Source of the DNA: Actinokineospora terrae
Lineage (GTDB): Bacteria; Actinomycetota; Actinomycetes; Mycobacteriales; Pseudonocardiaceae
Direction: 5' to 3'
DNA length: 64,000 bases
NCBI RefSeq assembly: GCF_900111175.1
Contig: NZ_FOGI01000015.1
Location: 124,001 to 188,000, forward strand
The stretch's first letter is position 1. Every line of letters begins with the position of its first letter. Of the stretch, positions 34,003 through 43,272 are shown piece after piece. The notes under the pieces were generated by a model that had not been told where the DNA came from, made no database searches, and worked only from the letters and a program-made list of their open reading frames with translations. Both the position numbers and the translations under genes were made by a program.

Positions 34003-34974
34003 ATGTTGGAGACCTCCGCGCGGCTGCTGCGACTGCTCTCGCTGCTGCAGACCCGCCGTGACTGGTCCGGCGCCGACCTGGCCGAGCGGCTCGGCGTCAC
34101 CGGCCGCACCGTGCGCCGCGACGTCGACAAACTCCGCTCGCTGGGCTACCCGGTGCACGCCTCCACCGGCACCACCGGCGGGTACCGGCTCGGCGCCGGG
34201 GCCGCGCTGCCGCCGCTGCTGCTCGACGACGAGGAGGCCGTCGCGGTCGCCATCGGGCTGCGCACCGCCTCCGGTGGCACGGTCGCCGGGATCGAGGAGA
34301 CCTCGGTGCGGGCCCTGGCGAAGCTGGAGCAGGTGCTGCCCGCGCGGCTGCGCGGCCGGGTCAACGCGCTGCAGTCGGCGATGCTGCCGCTACCGGGCCG
34401 CGGCCCCACCGTCGACCCCGACGCCCTGTCGGTCATCGCCTCCGCCTGCCGCGACCACCACCGCCTGCGCTTCGACTACCGCGACCGCGACGGCTCCGAG
34501 ACCCTGCGCGAGGTCGAACCCCTGCGCCTGGTCAACACCGGCCGCCGCTGGTACCTCGTCGCCTTCGACATCGACCGCGACGACTGGCGCACCTTCCGCG
34601 TCGACCGCCTCACCGCCCGCACCCCCACCGGCCCCCGCTTCACCCCCCGCGACCCACCCGACCAGGACCTGGCCGCCTACACCTCGTACAAGCTGTCCAA
34701 CTCCGCCTACCGCTACCAGGGCGTGTTCACCCTCCACATGCCCCTGGACGCCGCCGCCGAACAGATCGGCCCCACCTCCGGCGTCCTCGAACCCCTCGAC
34801 GCCCACTCCTGCACCCTGCGCGCGGGCTCCAACTCCCTCGACGGCCTCGCCATCTGGATCTCCCTCATCGGCTGCGAGTTCGAGGTCCACTCCCCACCCG
34901 AACTCACCACCCGCCTTGCCTCAGTCGCCGCCCGCCTCACCCGCGCCGCCCACAACTCCCCCACCACCGACTAG
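34003..34974 (+). CDS. HTH-WYL transcriptional regulator (YafY type)
   Basis: 323 residues. N-terminal winged HTH_11 (LLRLLSLLQTRRDWSGADLAERLGVTGRTVRRDVDKLR), then a WYL domain with the RRWYLVAFDIDRDDWRTFRVDRL segment near 185 and a WCX-type tail. WYL domains sense nucleic acid or nucleotide ligands. ATG 34003. The perfect dyad upstream is the likely operator. Confidence 0.93.
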   Translation: MLETSARLLRLLSLLQTRRDWSGADLAERLGVTGRTVRRDVDKLRSLGYPVHASTGTTGGYRLGAGAALPPLLLDDEEAVAVAIGLRTASGGTVAGIEETSVRALAKLEQVLPARLRGRVNALQSAMLPLPGRGPTVDPDALSVIASACRDHHRLRFDYRDRDGSETLREVEPLRLVNTGRRWYLVAFDIDRDDWRTFRVDRLTARTPTGPRFTPRDPPDQDLAAYTSYKLSNSAYRYQGVFTLHMPLDAAAEQIGPTSGVLEPLDAHSCTLRAGSNSLDGLAIWISLIGCEFEVHSPPELTTRLASVAARLTRAAHNSPTTD

Positions 34975-35101
34975 CCCCCCGGTCCCAGCCACCTCACACG
35001 CCTTCGACCAAACCACCCGACACCTCGCCACGCCGCCGGCCTCCAGGCCCTCACCCCAGCACTGGCCTCTTACCCGCCACCGCGCCCCAACCCCACTCAA
35101 A

Positions 35102-35256
35102 GCCGCCTCGCGCGCACGCGGTCCCGACCCGGCCCAGCCCCCACCCACTCCGGGGGGCGTCCCAGTGCCAGTCTATCGGGGGGCACCGACAGTCGATCTT
35201 GGAACAGGGCGCCGAAGATCCGGATGTGGATAACTTCTGTCGCTGGAACGGGTGAA
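35102..35256. repeat. 155-bp direct repeat, copy A
   Basis: The intergenic stretch 34975-35794 (820 bases) carries no convincing gene; it holds this repeat and its partner at 35540-35697. The first 60 bases are almost identical, the middle is diverged, and the end (GAAGATCC, then TGTGGATAACTTCTGT at 35225-35240) is again conserved. It includes TGTGGATAA, the complement of a DnaA-box-like 9-mer. Confidence 0.8.
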
Positions 35257-35539
35257 TCTCAGGGCTGGCGAGACGGGGAATTGCCTGGTCAGGGGAAACA
35301 CGGCCACCGAGGGCGTCCGCGGCGGCGGAGGCGCGGACAAAGTCCGGCCGGCGGGAGATCAACCAGGCGAGGAAGGCAGACCCAAGGTCCACAGTAGACA
35401 CACAGGCGACGCTCACCTGGACAACCCCGGGATCAACAGGCGGCCTCCCCATCCAGAGCACGGCGCGACAGACCCGCCCCCGAGCCCCTTAAGCCGCAGC
35501 GCCCTCTTGAGCCGAAGCGACCCTCTTACCCCTCGCAAT

Positions 35540-35697
35540 GCCGCCTCGCGCGCACGCGGTCCCGACCCGGCCCAGTCCCCACCCACTCCGGGGGGCGTCC
35601 CAGGTCCCACTCTACCGGCACCCCCCGACAGACGATCTTGAAAGCGCCCCGCCGAAGATCCACATGTGGATAACTTCTGTCCCTGAACCGGGTGAAG
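35540..35697. repeat. 155-bp direct repeat, copy B
   Basis: Second copy, same orientation, 438 bases downstream of copy A. It ends with the same TGTGGATAACTTCTGT (35665-35680). Between the copies lies unrelated non-coding DNA. Confidence 0.8.
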
Positions 35698-35794
35698 TTC
35701 ACCAGCAGCAGGCCAGGGCAGGCGACACGCCTTCACCCGGCGGATAAGGCTGGTGCACTCGAACGGCGGTATCCGCCGTGAGAGCCTTGTGCCG

Positions 35795-36709
35795 ATGGCC
35801 ACCTCTCCCCCGGCGCTGCCCGCCGCCGCGTGTTCCGCGGTGTCGCGCGCGCTCGACGAACCCTTCGCGGGCAGTGCCGCGACGGCCACCACCTGGTTGT
35901 GCGTCGAGCAACCGGGGCCGTGGGGCCGTGACGCGCTCACCCAGAGCCACCTCGACACCGGCCTGGCCGCCGAGCTCGCCGCGCGCGCCAAGGGCACCGG
36001 GGTGCGGGTCGTGCTGATCCGCCGCCCCGGCCCGCACCCCGACCGGCACCGCCCCACCCCGCGCCGCGTCTACCTCGCCCACACCGCGCCCGGCCGCGCG
36101 TTCCTGCGCCGCGACACCTTCGCCGACCCCAAGCTGCTGCTCGACTTGGACTTCGCCGCCGCGGGCGCCGGGGAGGTCGGCGGGTTCGGCGACCCGGTCA
36201 CCTGGCCGGTGCTGCTGGTGTGCACCAACGGCCGCCGCGACCTGTGCTGCGCCGTCCTCGGCCGACCCGTCGCCGCCGACCTCGCCGCCACCCACGGTGA
36301 CGCCGTGTGGGAGTGCACCCACATCGGGGGACACCGCTTCGCCCCCACCGGGCTGCTGCTACCCACCGGCTACACCTACGGCGACCTCGACGCCGACCGC
36401 GCCCGCGCGCTGCTGGCCACCACCGACGTCACCACCGACCGCTGCCGCGGCCGCTCCACCTGGGCACCCGCCGGGCAGGCCGCCGAACTCGCCGTCCGCG
36501 ACCTCACCAACACCACCCACCCCGACGTCCTGCGCGTGCGCGACCCCGAACTCGACGACGACGGCCACTGGCGCGTCGGCGTCCGCCACGTCGACGGCCG
36601 CGGCTGGCGGGTCACCGTCGCCGAACGCGCCACCGGACCCGACCGGCCCGCCAGCTGCGGCGCCCAACCAGGCCCCGTCACCACCCACGACGTCATCCGG
36701 ATCGACTGA
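35795..36709 (+). CDS. sucrase/ferredoxin-like protein
   Basis: 304 residues. The Suc_Fer-like family has a thioredoxin-fold [2Fe-2S] ferredoxin part; here LLVCTNGRRDLCCAVLGRP near 150 and WECTHIGGHRFAPTGLLLP near 185 carry the conserved Cys and HxGGHRFA motifs. A final Cys appears in RPASCGAQP. ATG 35795 chosen within a frame that could begin at 35753. The next gene begins two bases after its stop, so both form a pair. Confidence 0.87.
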   Translation: MATSPPALPAAACSAVSRALDEPFAGSAATATTWLCVEQPGPWGRDALTQSHLDTGLAAELAARAKGTGVRVVLIRRPGPHPDRHRPTPRRVYLAHTAPGRAFLRRDTFADPKLLLDLDFAAAGAGEVGGFGDPVTWPVLLVCTNGRRDLCCAVLGRPVAADLAATHGDAVWECTHIGGHRFAPTGLLLPTGYTYGDLDADRARALLATTDVTTDRCRGRSTWAPAGQAAELAVRDLTNTTHPDVLRVRDPELDDDGHWRVGVRHVDGRGWRVTVAERATGPDRPASCGAQPGPVTTHDVIRID

Positions 36710-36711
36710 CC

Positions 36712-37788
36712 ATGGACATCACCCGCGCCCAGGTCCTCGCCTACCGCGTCGCCGCCCACGGCCTGCACCGCGACCAACCCGACCCCGCGCGCCTGGCCGT
36801 GTTCGACCTCGGCGTCCAGGACGCGGGCAGCCGCTCACCCCAGGTCGCCCTCGCCGCCCGCCTGCCCGCCGACACCCCGCTCGAGGGCTTCGCCACCCTC
36901 TGGGCCCACCGCGGCGCACCCCACCTGCTGCGCGCCACCGACATCCCCGCACTCGCCACCGCCCTGTGGCCCCGCACCGACGCCGACGCCACCGCCCGCC
37001 TCAACGCCTGCGGAACCGCCCTGCGCCGCGCCGGGATCCCCGGACTCACCGCCTACACCGCCGCCACCACCGCGATGCGCGAGGTCGTCGACACCGAGAA
37101 ACCCCGCGGCCAGGTCAGCACCGAGATCACCGCCCGCCTGCCCGCCCCCTACGGCTACGACTGCACCGTCTGCGCCGCCACCCACGTCTACGGCAGCCTC
37201 TTCCAGATCATCGGCCTGTTCGCCGGGGTCACCGTGCACGCCGAGTCCCGCCCCACCCGGCTACGCCCCCTGCCGCACCGACACCCCATCCCCACCGAGT
37301 CCACCGGCGCGGGCCCCGTCATCGACGCCTACCTGCGGCTGCACGGACCCGCCACCCACGCCGAGGTCGCCGCGTTCCTCGACACCACCCAGACCCACGT
37401 CAAACCCGCCTGGCCCGACGGCCTGGTCGAGGTCGGCGACGGCCGCTGGTTCCCCGAGGCCCACCTCGACGCCCTGCGCACCGCCCCCACCCCCGACCTC
37501 GTGCGGCTCCTGCCACCCCTGGACCCGTGGCTGCAAACCCGCGACCGCGCCCTGATCGTCCCCGACGAGACCCACCGCAAACAGCTGTGGCGCATGATCG
37601 GCAACCCCGGCGCCGTCCTGGTCGACGGCGAGATCACCGGCACTTGGCGCACCAAGACCTCCGGCAAGACCCTCACCATCACCATCGACCCGTTCACCAC
37701 GCCGACCACCGACGCCCGGATCGAGGCCGAGGCCCACCGCGTCGCCACCGCCCGCGGCTTCCAGGACGTCCGGGTGGTCCAGGCCTGA
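36712..37788 (+). CDS. winged-helix HTH_42 family protein without QxQ
   Basis: 358 residues, second HTH_42/AlkZ-like paralogue of the window. The N-terminal region reads FDLGVQDAGSRSPQVALAARLP, so the position of the glycosylase QxQ is VQDAG and the second glutamine is missing. The C-terminal half (LVRLLPPLDPWLQTRDRALIVP, RTKTSGKTLTITIDPF) matches the family. It may bind DNA without glycosylase activity. It is co-transcribed with the ferredoxin-like gene. Confidence 0.82.
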   Translation: MDITRAQVLAYRVAAHGLHRDQPDPARLAVFDLGVQDAGSRSPQVALAARLPADTPLEGFATLWAHRGAPHLLRATDIPALATALWPRTDADATARLNACGTALRRAGIPGLTAYTAATTAMREVVDTEKPRGQVSTEITARLPAPYGYDCTVCAATHVYGSLFQIIGLFAGVTVHAESRPTRLRPLPHRHPIPTESTGAGPVIDAYLRLHGPATHAEVAAFLDTTQTHVKPAWPDGLVEVGDGRWFPEAHLDALRTAPTPDLVRLLPPLDPWLQTRDRALIVPDETHRKQLWRMIGNPGAVLVDGEITGTWRTKTSGKTLTITIDPFTTPTTDARIEAEAHRVATARGFQDVRVVQA

Positions 37789-37884
37789 CCCAGGTGCACA
37801 CGGTCACCGGCGACTCCAGGCGCCCACGTCCGCCCGCGGCATAACCACGACCCCCGCGCCCGCCCCCACAACTACCGTGGCCGC

Positions 37885-38664
37885 ATGCGCCCACCGATCA
37901 CCGGAACCGCCGGGGACGTCCCCTTCACCGCCCTGCCACCCGCCCACGGCGGCCCCGCACCGCTGATCGTCACCTGGCACATGATGGACCCGCCGCGCTC
38001 CGACGCCGCGTTCGCCGCCGCACTGCCCATGACCGACGTCCCCGCCTGGCGCGTGCACCTCGGCATGCCCCTGTGCGGGGCCCGCATGGTCAACGGCACC
38101 ACCGACGCCATCGTCGACCTCGCCCGCCAAGACCCCCTGATGTCCTTCCTGCACCCCTTCGTCGAGCAAGCCGTCGACGAGTTCCCCGCCGCGCTGACCG
38201 CCCTGCGCGCCCAACTCACCACCGACGACGGTCCCATCGGCATCCTCGGCGCCTCACTCGGCGCCGCCGTCGCCCTCCGCGTCCTCACCGGCACCGACAC
38301 CCCCGTCCGCGCCGCCGCCATCGTCAACGGCGCCATCCGCATGCGCTCCGTCGTCGACCTCTTCCCCGGCTACTCCTACGACACCCACTCCGCGGCCGCC
38401 GCCGACAGCCTCGACTTCACCACCAACACCGACACCATCACCGCCCCCCTCCTGATCATCACCGGCGCCCTCGACCACCCGGCCTTCCAAGCCGACGCCC
38501 ACCACCTAGCCACCACCCTCGGCGACCGCGCCGAACTCCACACCATCCCCGACCTCGCCCACCCCCTCGCCGACGAACCCGGCATCGACCCCGCCCCCCA
38601 ACTCCCCCAAGCCCACGAGGTCGACACCCACCTCACCACCTGGTTCCGCCACCACCTCGCCTAG
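37885..38664 (+). CDS. alpha/beta hydrolase
   Basis: 259 residues. Nucleophile elbow GILGASLGAAVAL near 120, acid in ITGALDHPAF near 195, histidine in IPDLAHPLADEPG near 225. It lacks a signal peptide. Specificity unknown. Confidence 0.85.
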   Translation: MRPPITGTAGDVPFTALPPAHGGPAPLIVTWHMMDPPRSDAAFAAALPMTDVPAWRVHLGMPLCGARMVNGTTDAIVDLARQDPLMSFLHPFVEQAVDEFPAALTALRAQLTTDDGPIGILGASLGAAVALRVLTGTDTPVRAAAIVNGAIRMRSVVDLFPGYSYDTHSAAAADSLDFTTNTDTITAPLLIITGALDHPAFQADAHHLATTLGDRAELHTIPDLAHPLADEPGIDPAPQLPQAHEVDTHLTTWFRHHLA

Positions 38665-38940
38665 CGCCCCCACCAGAGCCGAAAACGCCTCACCCCGCTG
38701 AACCTGCTGGGCCCTGGCCACCACAGCACGCGCCAGCGACTGCACCGTGGCGTGACTCGGCAAGCCGTACTTATCGCGGGCGTCAACCACGGCGACAACG
38801 GTGCCAACACGAAGCACGGCACTGATACCCCAACCACCACGTGCTGCCGCGCGAACTCACCCCACTTCGGAAGGGCACCCACGTTCTGCCCGCGGTGAAC
38901 CCCGACCCGACCAGGCTCGACGGTCACTACCGTCGGTCCC

Positions 38941-39666
38941 ATGACGACGATCACCACGCGCACGGTCCAGTACCCGGCCGACGGCCTGGCGATGGTCGGG
39001 CACCTCGCGCTCCCGGCCGGGGGCGGCCGCGGGCCCGCGGTGCTGCTCGGACCAGAGGGCCCGGGGCTCGGCGACGTCGAGCGCCGCAGGGCGGACGCGC
39101 TCGCCGAGCTGGGTTACGTGGCGCTGGCCTTCGACCTGCACGGCGGGCGCTACCTGGGCGACCCCGAGGAGATGCTGGCCCGGTGCCTACCGCTGCTCGC
39201 CGACCCCGACCGGATGCGGGCCATCGGCCACGCGGCGCTCGACGTGCTGCGCGCCGAACCGCGCAGCGACCCCGACCGGATCGCCGCCATCGGCTACGGC
39301 ACCGGGGGCGCCATCGGGCTGGAACTCGGGCGCGACGGCGTCGACCTGCGCGCGATCGGCACAGTCAACGCCCTGACCACGGGACGGCCGGGCGAGACGG
39401 CACGCATCCGCTGCCCGGTGTGGGCAGGCGTCGGGTCGGAAGACCCGATCATGCCGCCCGCGCAACGAGAAGCGTTCACAGCCGAGATGCAGGCCGCTGG
39501 CGTCGACTGGCGCCTGACGGTCTACGGCGGCGCGGTGCACGCCTTCCACCACCCACCGGTCGACCACCCCGTCGTCCCCGGCGTCGGCTACCACCCACGG
39601 CACGCACAGCGGGCCTGGCGCGATGTCGTCGACCTGCTCGCCGAGTGCCTGCCCCTGACAGACTGA
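38941..39666 (+). CDS. dienelactone hydrolase-family protein with altered nucleophile
   Basis: 241 residues. DLH features include ELGYVALAFDLHG near 60, VGSEDPIMPPAQREAF near 165 and YGGAVHAFHHPP near 200 with the His. The elbow, normally GYCFGG or GYSxGG, reads GYGTGG, so the nucleophilic Cys/Ser is missing. It is probably inactive as a classic hydrolase or uses another residue. Confidence 0.85.
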   Translation: MTTITTRTVQYPADGLAMVGHLALPAGGGRGPAVLLGPEGPGLGDVERRRADALAELGYVALAFDLHGGRYLGDPEEMLARCLPLLADPDRMRAIGHAALDVLRAEPRSDPDRIAAIGYGTGGAIGLELGRDGVDLRAIGTVNALTTGRPGETARIRCPVWAGVGSEDPIMPPAQREAFTAEMQAAGVDWRLTVYGGAVHAFHHPPVDHPVVPGVGYHPRHAQRAWRDVVDLLAECLPLTD

Positions 39667-39693
39667 TCCGGTCACCCCCCAAACCCGCCCAGG

Positions 39694-40122
39694 TCAGGCG
39701 ATCGAGCAGTACAACGACTCCCCCGAGTCCCGGGCAGCACGAGCAACACCCACCAGAGCCGCCACCCACCGCTGCCACACCTCGACATCAGCCGAGTCGT
39801 CCAACTCCTCACCACGCATCCACGCGGCCGTCACCGAAGGCAAGTCCTCATCGGACAACCCGGCCAACGCGTCCCGCGTACCAGCGTCCCACTCGGACAC
39901 ACAAGGCCCCGCCCCAGCCGGCTCCGCGGGCCACACCTGGCGCTCCTCGATCACGTACTCCGCGACCCCCAACACCAACGCCACCAACCGGTCCAGGGCC
40001 GCGTCGACACCAGCCCACTTCGCGTCCACCCCGTCGAAATCCGGGAACGTCGCCAGATCACCCAACCCCCGCAGCACCGCCGCGTCCCCAGGCGCCCGGA
40101 AGTACGACATCTCCAAACCCAC
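39694..40122 (-). CDS. hypothetical protein, paralogue of the next gene
   Basis: 142 residues. GTG 40122 is chosen because it overlaps the TAG of the upstream gene (TAGTG) and yields MGLEMSYFRAPG, aligning with the paralogue's MGLLTEYFRAPG. Shared blocks are YFRAPG, FDGV(D/R)AK, a VWP segment, LAG near 95, and a C-terminal GE(S/R)LYC. I do not recognise a characterised family; cytosolic, Trp-rich acidic proteins like these resemble immunity-type proteins. Confidence 0.72.
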   Translation of the reverse strand: MGLEMSYFRAPGDAAVLRGLGDLATFPDFDGVDAKWAGVDAALDRLVALVLGVAEYVIEERQVWPAEPAGAGPCVSEWDAGTRDALAGLSDEDLPSVTAAWMRGEELDDSADVEVWQRWVAALVGVARAARDSGESLYCSIA

Positions 40123-40586
40123 TACACACACATCCAGCAGTACAACCGCTCACCCGACGCCCGGGCCCGACGCGCCAACCCTGCCAACTCGGCCACCACC
40201 GGCTCCCACTCCGCAGCCGACGAACCCGCCAACTCCTCCGCGAGCACCAACCGCGCCGCCACCGCCCCCGGATCCGCGACTCCCGCCAAGGCGTCGTGCG
40301 CCGCCAAACCCACCTCGTACACCCACGGCCCCTCCGCCCACGGATCCCCATCCCCGGGGAAATCCGTCGGCTCCGGCGTCGTCGGCCACACCGCCTCGTG
40401 CTCGCCACTGCGGTACGACGCCCCCGACGCCGCCGCCACCAACCGTCCCAACACGACCAACACCTCAAGGCCCTTGGCCCGCACACCGTCGAACTCGCCC
40501 ACCGGGGACGCGGCATCCGACCGTTGCAGGTACGACACCACGACCCCGGCACCCGGCGCCCTGAAGTACTCCGTCAGCAAACCCAT
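40122..40586 (-). CDS. hypothetical protein, tandem paralogue
   Basis: 154 residues, start ATG 40586. Organisation parallels the downstream gene, with identity in the YFRAPG opening, FDGVRAKG and GERLYCW end. The two genes overlap by one base, consistent with a tandem duplication followed by divergence. Function unknown. Confidence 0.72.
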   Translation of the reverse strand: MGLLTEYFRAPGAGVVVSYLQRSDAASPVGEFDGVRAKGLEVLVVLGRLVAAASGASYRSGEHEAVWPTTPEPTDFPGDGDPWAEGPWVYEVGLAAHDALAGVADPGAVAARLVLAEELAGSSAAEWEPVVAELAGLARRARASGERLYCWMCV

Positions 40587-40617
40587 GCCGCCAGTACAGC
40601 AGCACCCACCGACACAC

Positions 40618-41736
40618 TCAGACCTGCGGCGGCAATACCGGGTCGACCGGCTTCTGCGCCACCGCCTCGGCAGCCCGCACCGCCCGAGCGATCTCCGGGT
40701 CGGTCGAGGTGTCGAACCAGTCCGACACCTCCTCGTCGTCCACCTGCGGCACCGACGACGCGGGCTCCTCCGACGGCTCGTACCGGAACACCCCGTCGTC
40801 GGACTTGATCCCGAACTGGCGCGCGAAACCCTCCAGCGCCCGGCTGAAGTCCGTGGGGATCATCCACACCTTGTTCGCGTCACCCTTGGCCATCTCCGGC
40901 AACGTCTGCAGGTACTGGTACGCCAACACCTCCGGCGTCGGCCGACCAGCCTTGATCGCCGCGAACACCTTCTCGATCGCCTTCGCCTGCCCCTGCGCCT
41001 GCAGGTACCGCGCCGCCCGCTCACCCTGCGCCCGCAGGATCCGCGACTGCCGCTCCGCCTCCGCCGCCATGATCGTCGCCTGCTTCGCGCCCTCGGCAGC
41101 CAGGATCTGGCTCTGCTTCGACCCCTCCGCGGTCTTGATCGCCGCCTCCCGCTGGCCCTCCGCGGTCAGGATGATCGCGCGCTTCTCCCGGTCCGCGCGC
41201 ATCTGCTTCTCCATCGAGTCCTGGATGGACGGCGGCGGGTCGATCGCCTTGAGCTCCACCCGCGCCACCCGGATGCCCCAGCGACCGGTCTCCTCGTCCA
41301 ACACCCCGCGCAACTGCCCGTTGATGTGGTCGCGGGAGGTCAGCGTCTCCTCCAGGCTCATCCCACCCACCACGTTGCGCAGCGTCGTCGTGGTCAGCTG
41401 CTCCACCGCGATGATGTAGTTCGCGATCTCGTACACCGCCGCCCGGGAATCGGTCACCTGGAAGTACACGACCGTGTCGATCGACACCGTCAGGTTGTCC
41501 TGGGTGATCACCGGCTGCGGCGGGAACGACACCACCTGCTCGCGTAGATCGATCCGCGCCCGGATCCGGTCGAAGAACGGCACCAGCACGTTGAGCCCCG
41601 GCTCGGCCACCGTCCGGAACCGGCCCAACCGCTCGATCACCGCCGACTGCGCCTGCGGGATCACCTTGATCGACTTGGCCATCACGACCAGGACGAAGAA
41701 CACCACCACGATGCCCACGATCAGCGGCACACTCAC
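40618..41736 (-). CDS. SPFH/band 7 (stomatin/QmcA-like) membrane protein
   Basis: 372 residues. A membrane anchor at about 3-22 is followed by the SPFH domain (VIPQAQSAVIERLGRF, GLNVLVPFFDRI, LREQVVSFPPQPVITQDN) and a long Ala/Glu/Gln-rich coiled coil from about 190 to 285. GTG 41736 follows GGAGGG; the listed longer TTG start is unlikely. It lies 24 bases after the NfeD gene, the standard SPFH-NfeD pair of membrane microdomain organisation. Confidence 0.92.
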   Translation of the reverse strand: MSVPLIVGIVVVFFVLVVMAKSIKVIPQAQSAVIERLGRFRTVAEPGLNVLVPFFDRIRARIDLREQVVSFPPQPVITQDNLTVSIDTVVYFQVTDSRAAVYEIANYIIAVEQLTTTTLRNVVGGMSLEETLTSRDHINGQLRGVLDEETGRWGIRVARVELKAIDPPPSIQDSMEKQMRADREKRAIILTAEGQREAAIKTAEGSKQSQILAAEGAKQATIMAAEAERQSRILRAQGERAARYLQAQGQAKAIEKVFAAIKAGRPTPEVLAYQYLQTLPEMAKGDANKVWMIPTDFSRALEGFARQFGIKSDDGVFRYEPSEEPASSVPQVDDEEVSDWFDTSTDPEIARAVRAAEAVAQKPVDPVLPPQV

Positions 41737-41760
41737 AACACCCTCCAACCTCTCGCGGGC

Positions 41761-42186
41761 CTACTGGTCGGCCCACACCACCGCGGTCGCCCCGGCGATC
41801 TCCATGACCGTCACCGACGACCCGGGCTCCAACACCTGAGTGGCGTCCAGCGTGCGCGCCGACCACTCCTGGCCGCGCAGCTTCACCCGCCCACCGTGCT
41901 CGTCGACCCGCGCCACCACAACCGCGCGCTCACCGACCAACGCGGCCACGTTGTCCCGCACGTGCGCCCCGCCCAACCTGCGCCGCAACACCGGCCGCGC
42001 CACCGTCGTCAACCCCAACGAGACGACGGTGAACACCACGAAGCTGAGCACCGGCGCACCGAACAGCGCCTCGGTACCCGCGCCGAACAACCCGGCGACG
42101 CCCAGCATCACCAGCACGAAGTCACCCGAGAGCACCTCGGCGGCGATCAGCAGCAGTCCGCCCACGAGCCAGATCAGTGCCGCCAT
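41761..42186 (-). CDS. NfeD-like membrane protein
   Basis: 141 residues. Three hydrophobic segments (about 3-22, 28-47, 50-70) and a C-terminal OB fold (VRDNVAALVGERAVVVARVDEHGGRVKLRGQEWSA). ATG 42186 follows GGGAGGATG. It partners the SPFH protein encoded just downstream. Confidence 0.92.
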   Translation of the reverse strand: MAALIWLVGGLLLIAAEVLSGDFVLVMLGVAGLFGAGTEALFGAPVLSFVVFTVVSLGLTTVARPVLRRRLGGAHVRDNVAALVGERAVVVARVDEHGGRVKLRGQEWSARTLDATQVLEPGSSVTVMEIAGATAVVWADQ

Positions 42187-42225
42187 GCGATCATCCTCCC
42201 AGATCGCGGCGCCCACCGGGCACGA

Positions 42226-43038
42226 TCACCCGGAACCGGGGTCGGTCACGAAGTCGATCAGCCGCTCCACCGCGCCGACCAGCGGCGCCTCCAGGTCGCG
42301 GAACCCGCGCACCGACCCCCGCACCCGCCGCCACCCGTCCGCCGGTCCACCCCAGCCCAGCGCCGCGCACACCCCGTCCTTCCACGGTACGCCGCGCGGC
42401 ACCACCGGCCACGCCTCGATCCCCAGCACCGACGGCTTCACCGCCTGCCAGATGTCCACATAGGGGTGTCCGGTCACCAGCACGTGCTCGTCGCGCACAC
42501 CGCCGACGATCCGCGACTCCTTGCTGCCCGCCACCAGGTGGTCCACCAGCACCCCCAGCCGCCGGTCCGGGCCGGTGCCGAACTCCGCGACCAGCTCCAC
42601 CAGGTTGTCCACACCGTCGAGTGGCTCGACCACCACACCCTCGACCCGCAGGTCGTGGCCCCACACCAGCTCCACCAGCTCCGCGTCGTGGATCCCCTCG
42701 ACCCAGATCCGGCTCGCCCGCGCGGTGCGGGCCCGCAACCCCTGCACCGCCGTGGACCCCGACGCCGACCGTGACGGCTTTGCCACTACAGGCGTAGGCG
42801 CGGGACGCACGAGCGTCACCGTCCGCCCCTCGACCGTGAACCCGGCCGGGGTCAACGGGAACAGCCGGTGCTTGCCGTGCCGGTCCTCCAGCACGACGTT
42901 GCCGTACTCGAACCGCACGACCGCACCGCAGAACCCGGTGGCCGCGTCCTCCACCACGAGACCGTTCTCGGCCACCACTTCCGGGATCTGCCGACGCGGC
43001 TTACCGGACAGGATGTCGCCGTAATCCTGAGAGCGCAC
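42226..43038 (-). CDS. DUF3097 family protein
   Basis: 270 residues. Begins MRSQDYGDILSG, the conserved DUF3097 start, and contains RIWVEGIHDAELVELVWGHDLR near 115 and LVTGHPYVDIWQAVKP near 200. Conserved across actinobacteria, unknown function, though the central part resembles a TOPRIM-like fold. GTG 43038. Confidence 0.9.
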   Translation of the reverse strand: MRSQDYGDILSGKPRRQIPEVVAENGLVVEDAATGFCGAVVRFEYGNVVLEDRHGKHRLFPLTPAGFTVEGRTVTLVRPAPTPVVAKPSRSASGSTAVQGLRARTARASRIWVEGIHDAELVELVWGHDLRVEGVVVEPLDGVDNLVELVAEFGTGPDRRLGVLVDHLVAGSKESRIVGGVRDEHVLVTGHPYVDIWQAVKPSVLGIEAWPVVPRGVPWKDGVCAALGWGGPADGWRRVRGSVRGFRDLEAPLVGAVERLIDFVTDPGSG

Positions 43039-43205
43039 ACCGCCACGCTAGCGACCCGGCCCCTCCCCCGGCCTGAGGCACGCCGAGACCACGGCCCCAT
43101 CGGCCTCCTCGGCGGCTCACTCGGCAAGGGCCACCCCTGCCGTGTGCAGCTGCTTTTGATGCTTTGCTGCTTCGTAATCCGGCGAGCCCCATAGAAGCGA
43201 CCATC

Positions 43206-43236
43206 GGTAATCTTGATAGTCAATAGCGGATAATGA
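43206..43236 (+). promoter_or_regulatory. AT-rich promoter-like element, copy 1
   Basis: GGTAATCTTGATAGTCAATAG followed by TAATGA 17 bases after TAATCT. Two other copies at 44970 and 63774 keep the same core and spacing. A purine-rich GGGGAGAG lies 16 bases further on, but no sensible frame follows here. Confidence 0.5.
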
Positions 43237-43272
43237 GACACAGGGGAGAGGCATTGAGGACTGGCGGCTGAC

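Noticed and set aside
35225..35673. Two DnaA-box-like 9-mers as an origin of replication
   Set aside because: Only two boxes, 440 bases apart, each inside a copied repeat, with no dnaA, dnaN or gyrB nearby.
38506..38817. Minus-strand frame containing RDKYGLPSHATVQSLARAVV as a gene
   Set aside because: Half of it is antisense to the alpha/beta hydrolase and there is no good start; at most a gene remnant in the 38665-38940 gap.
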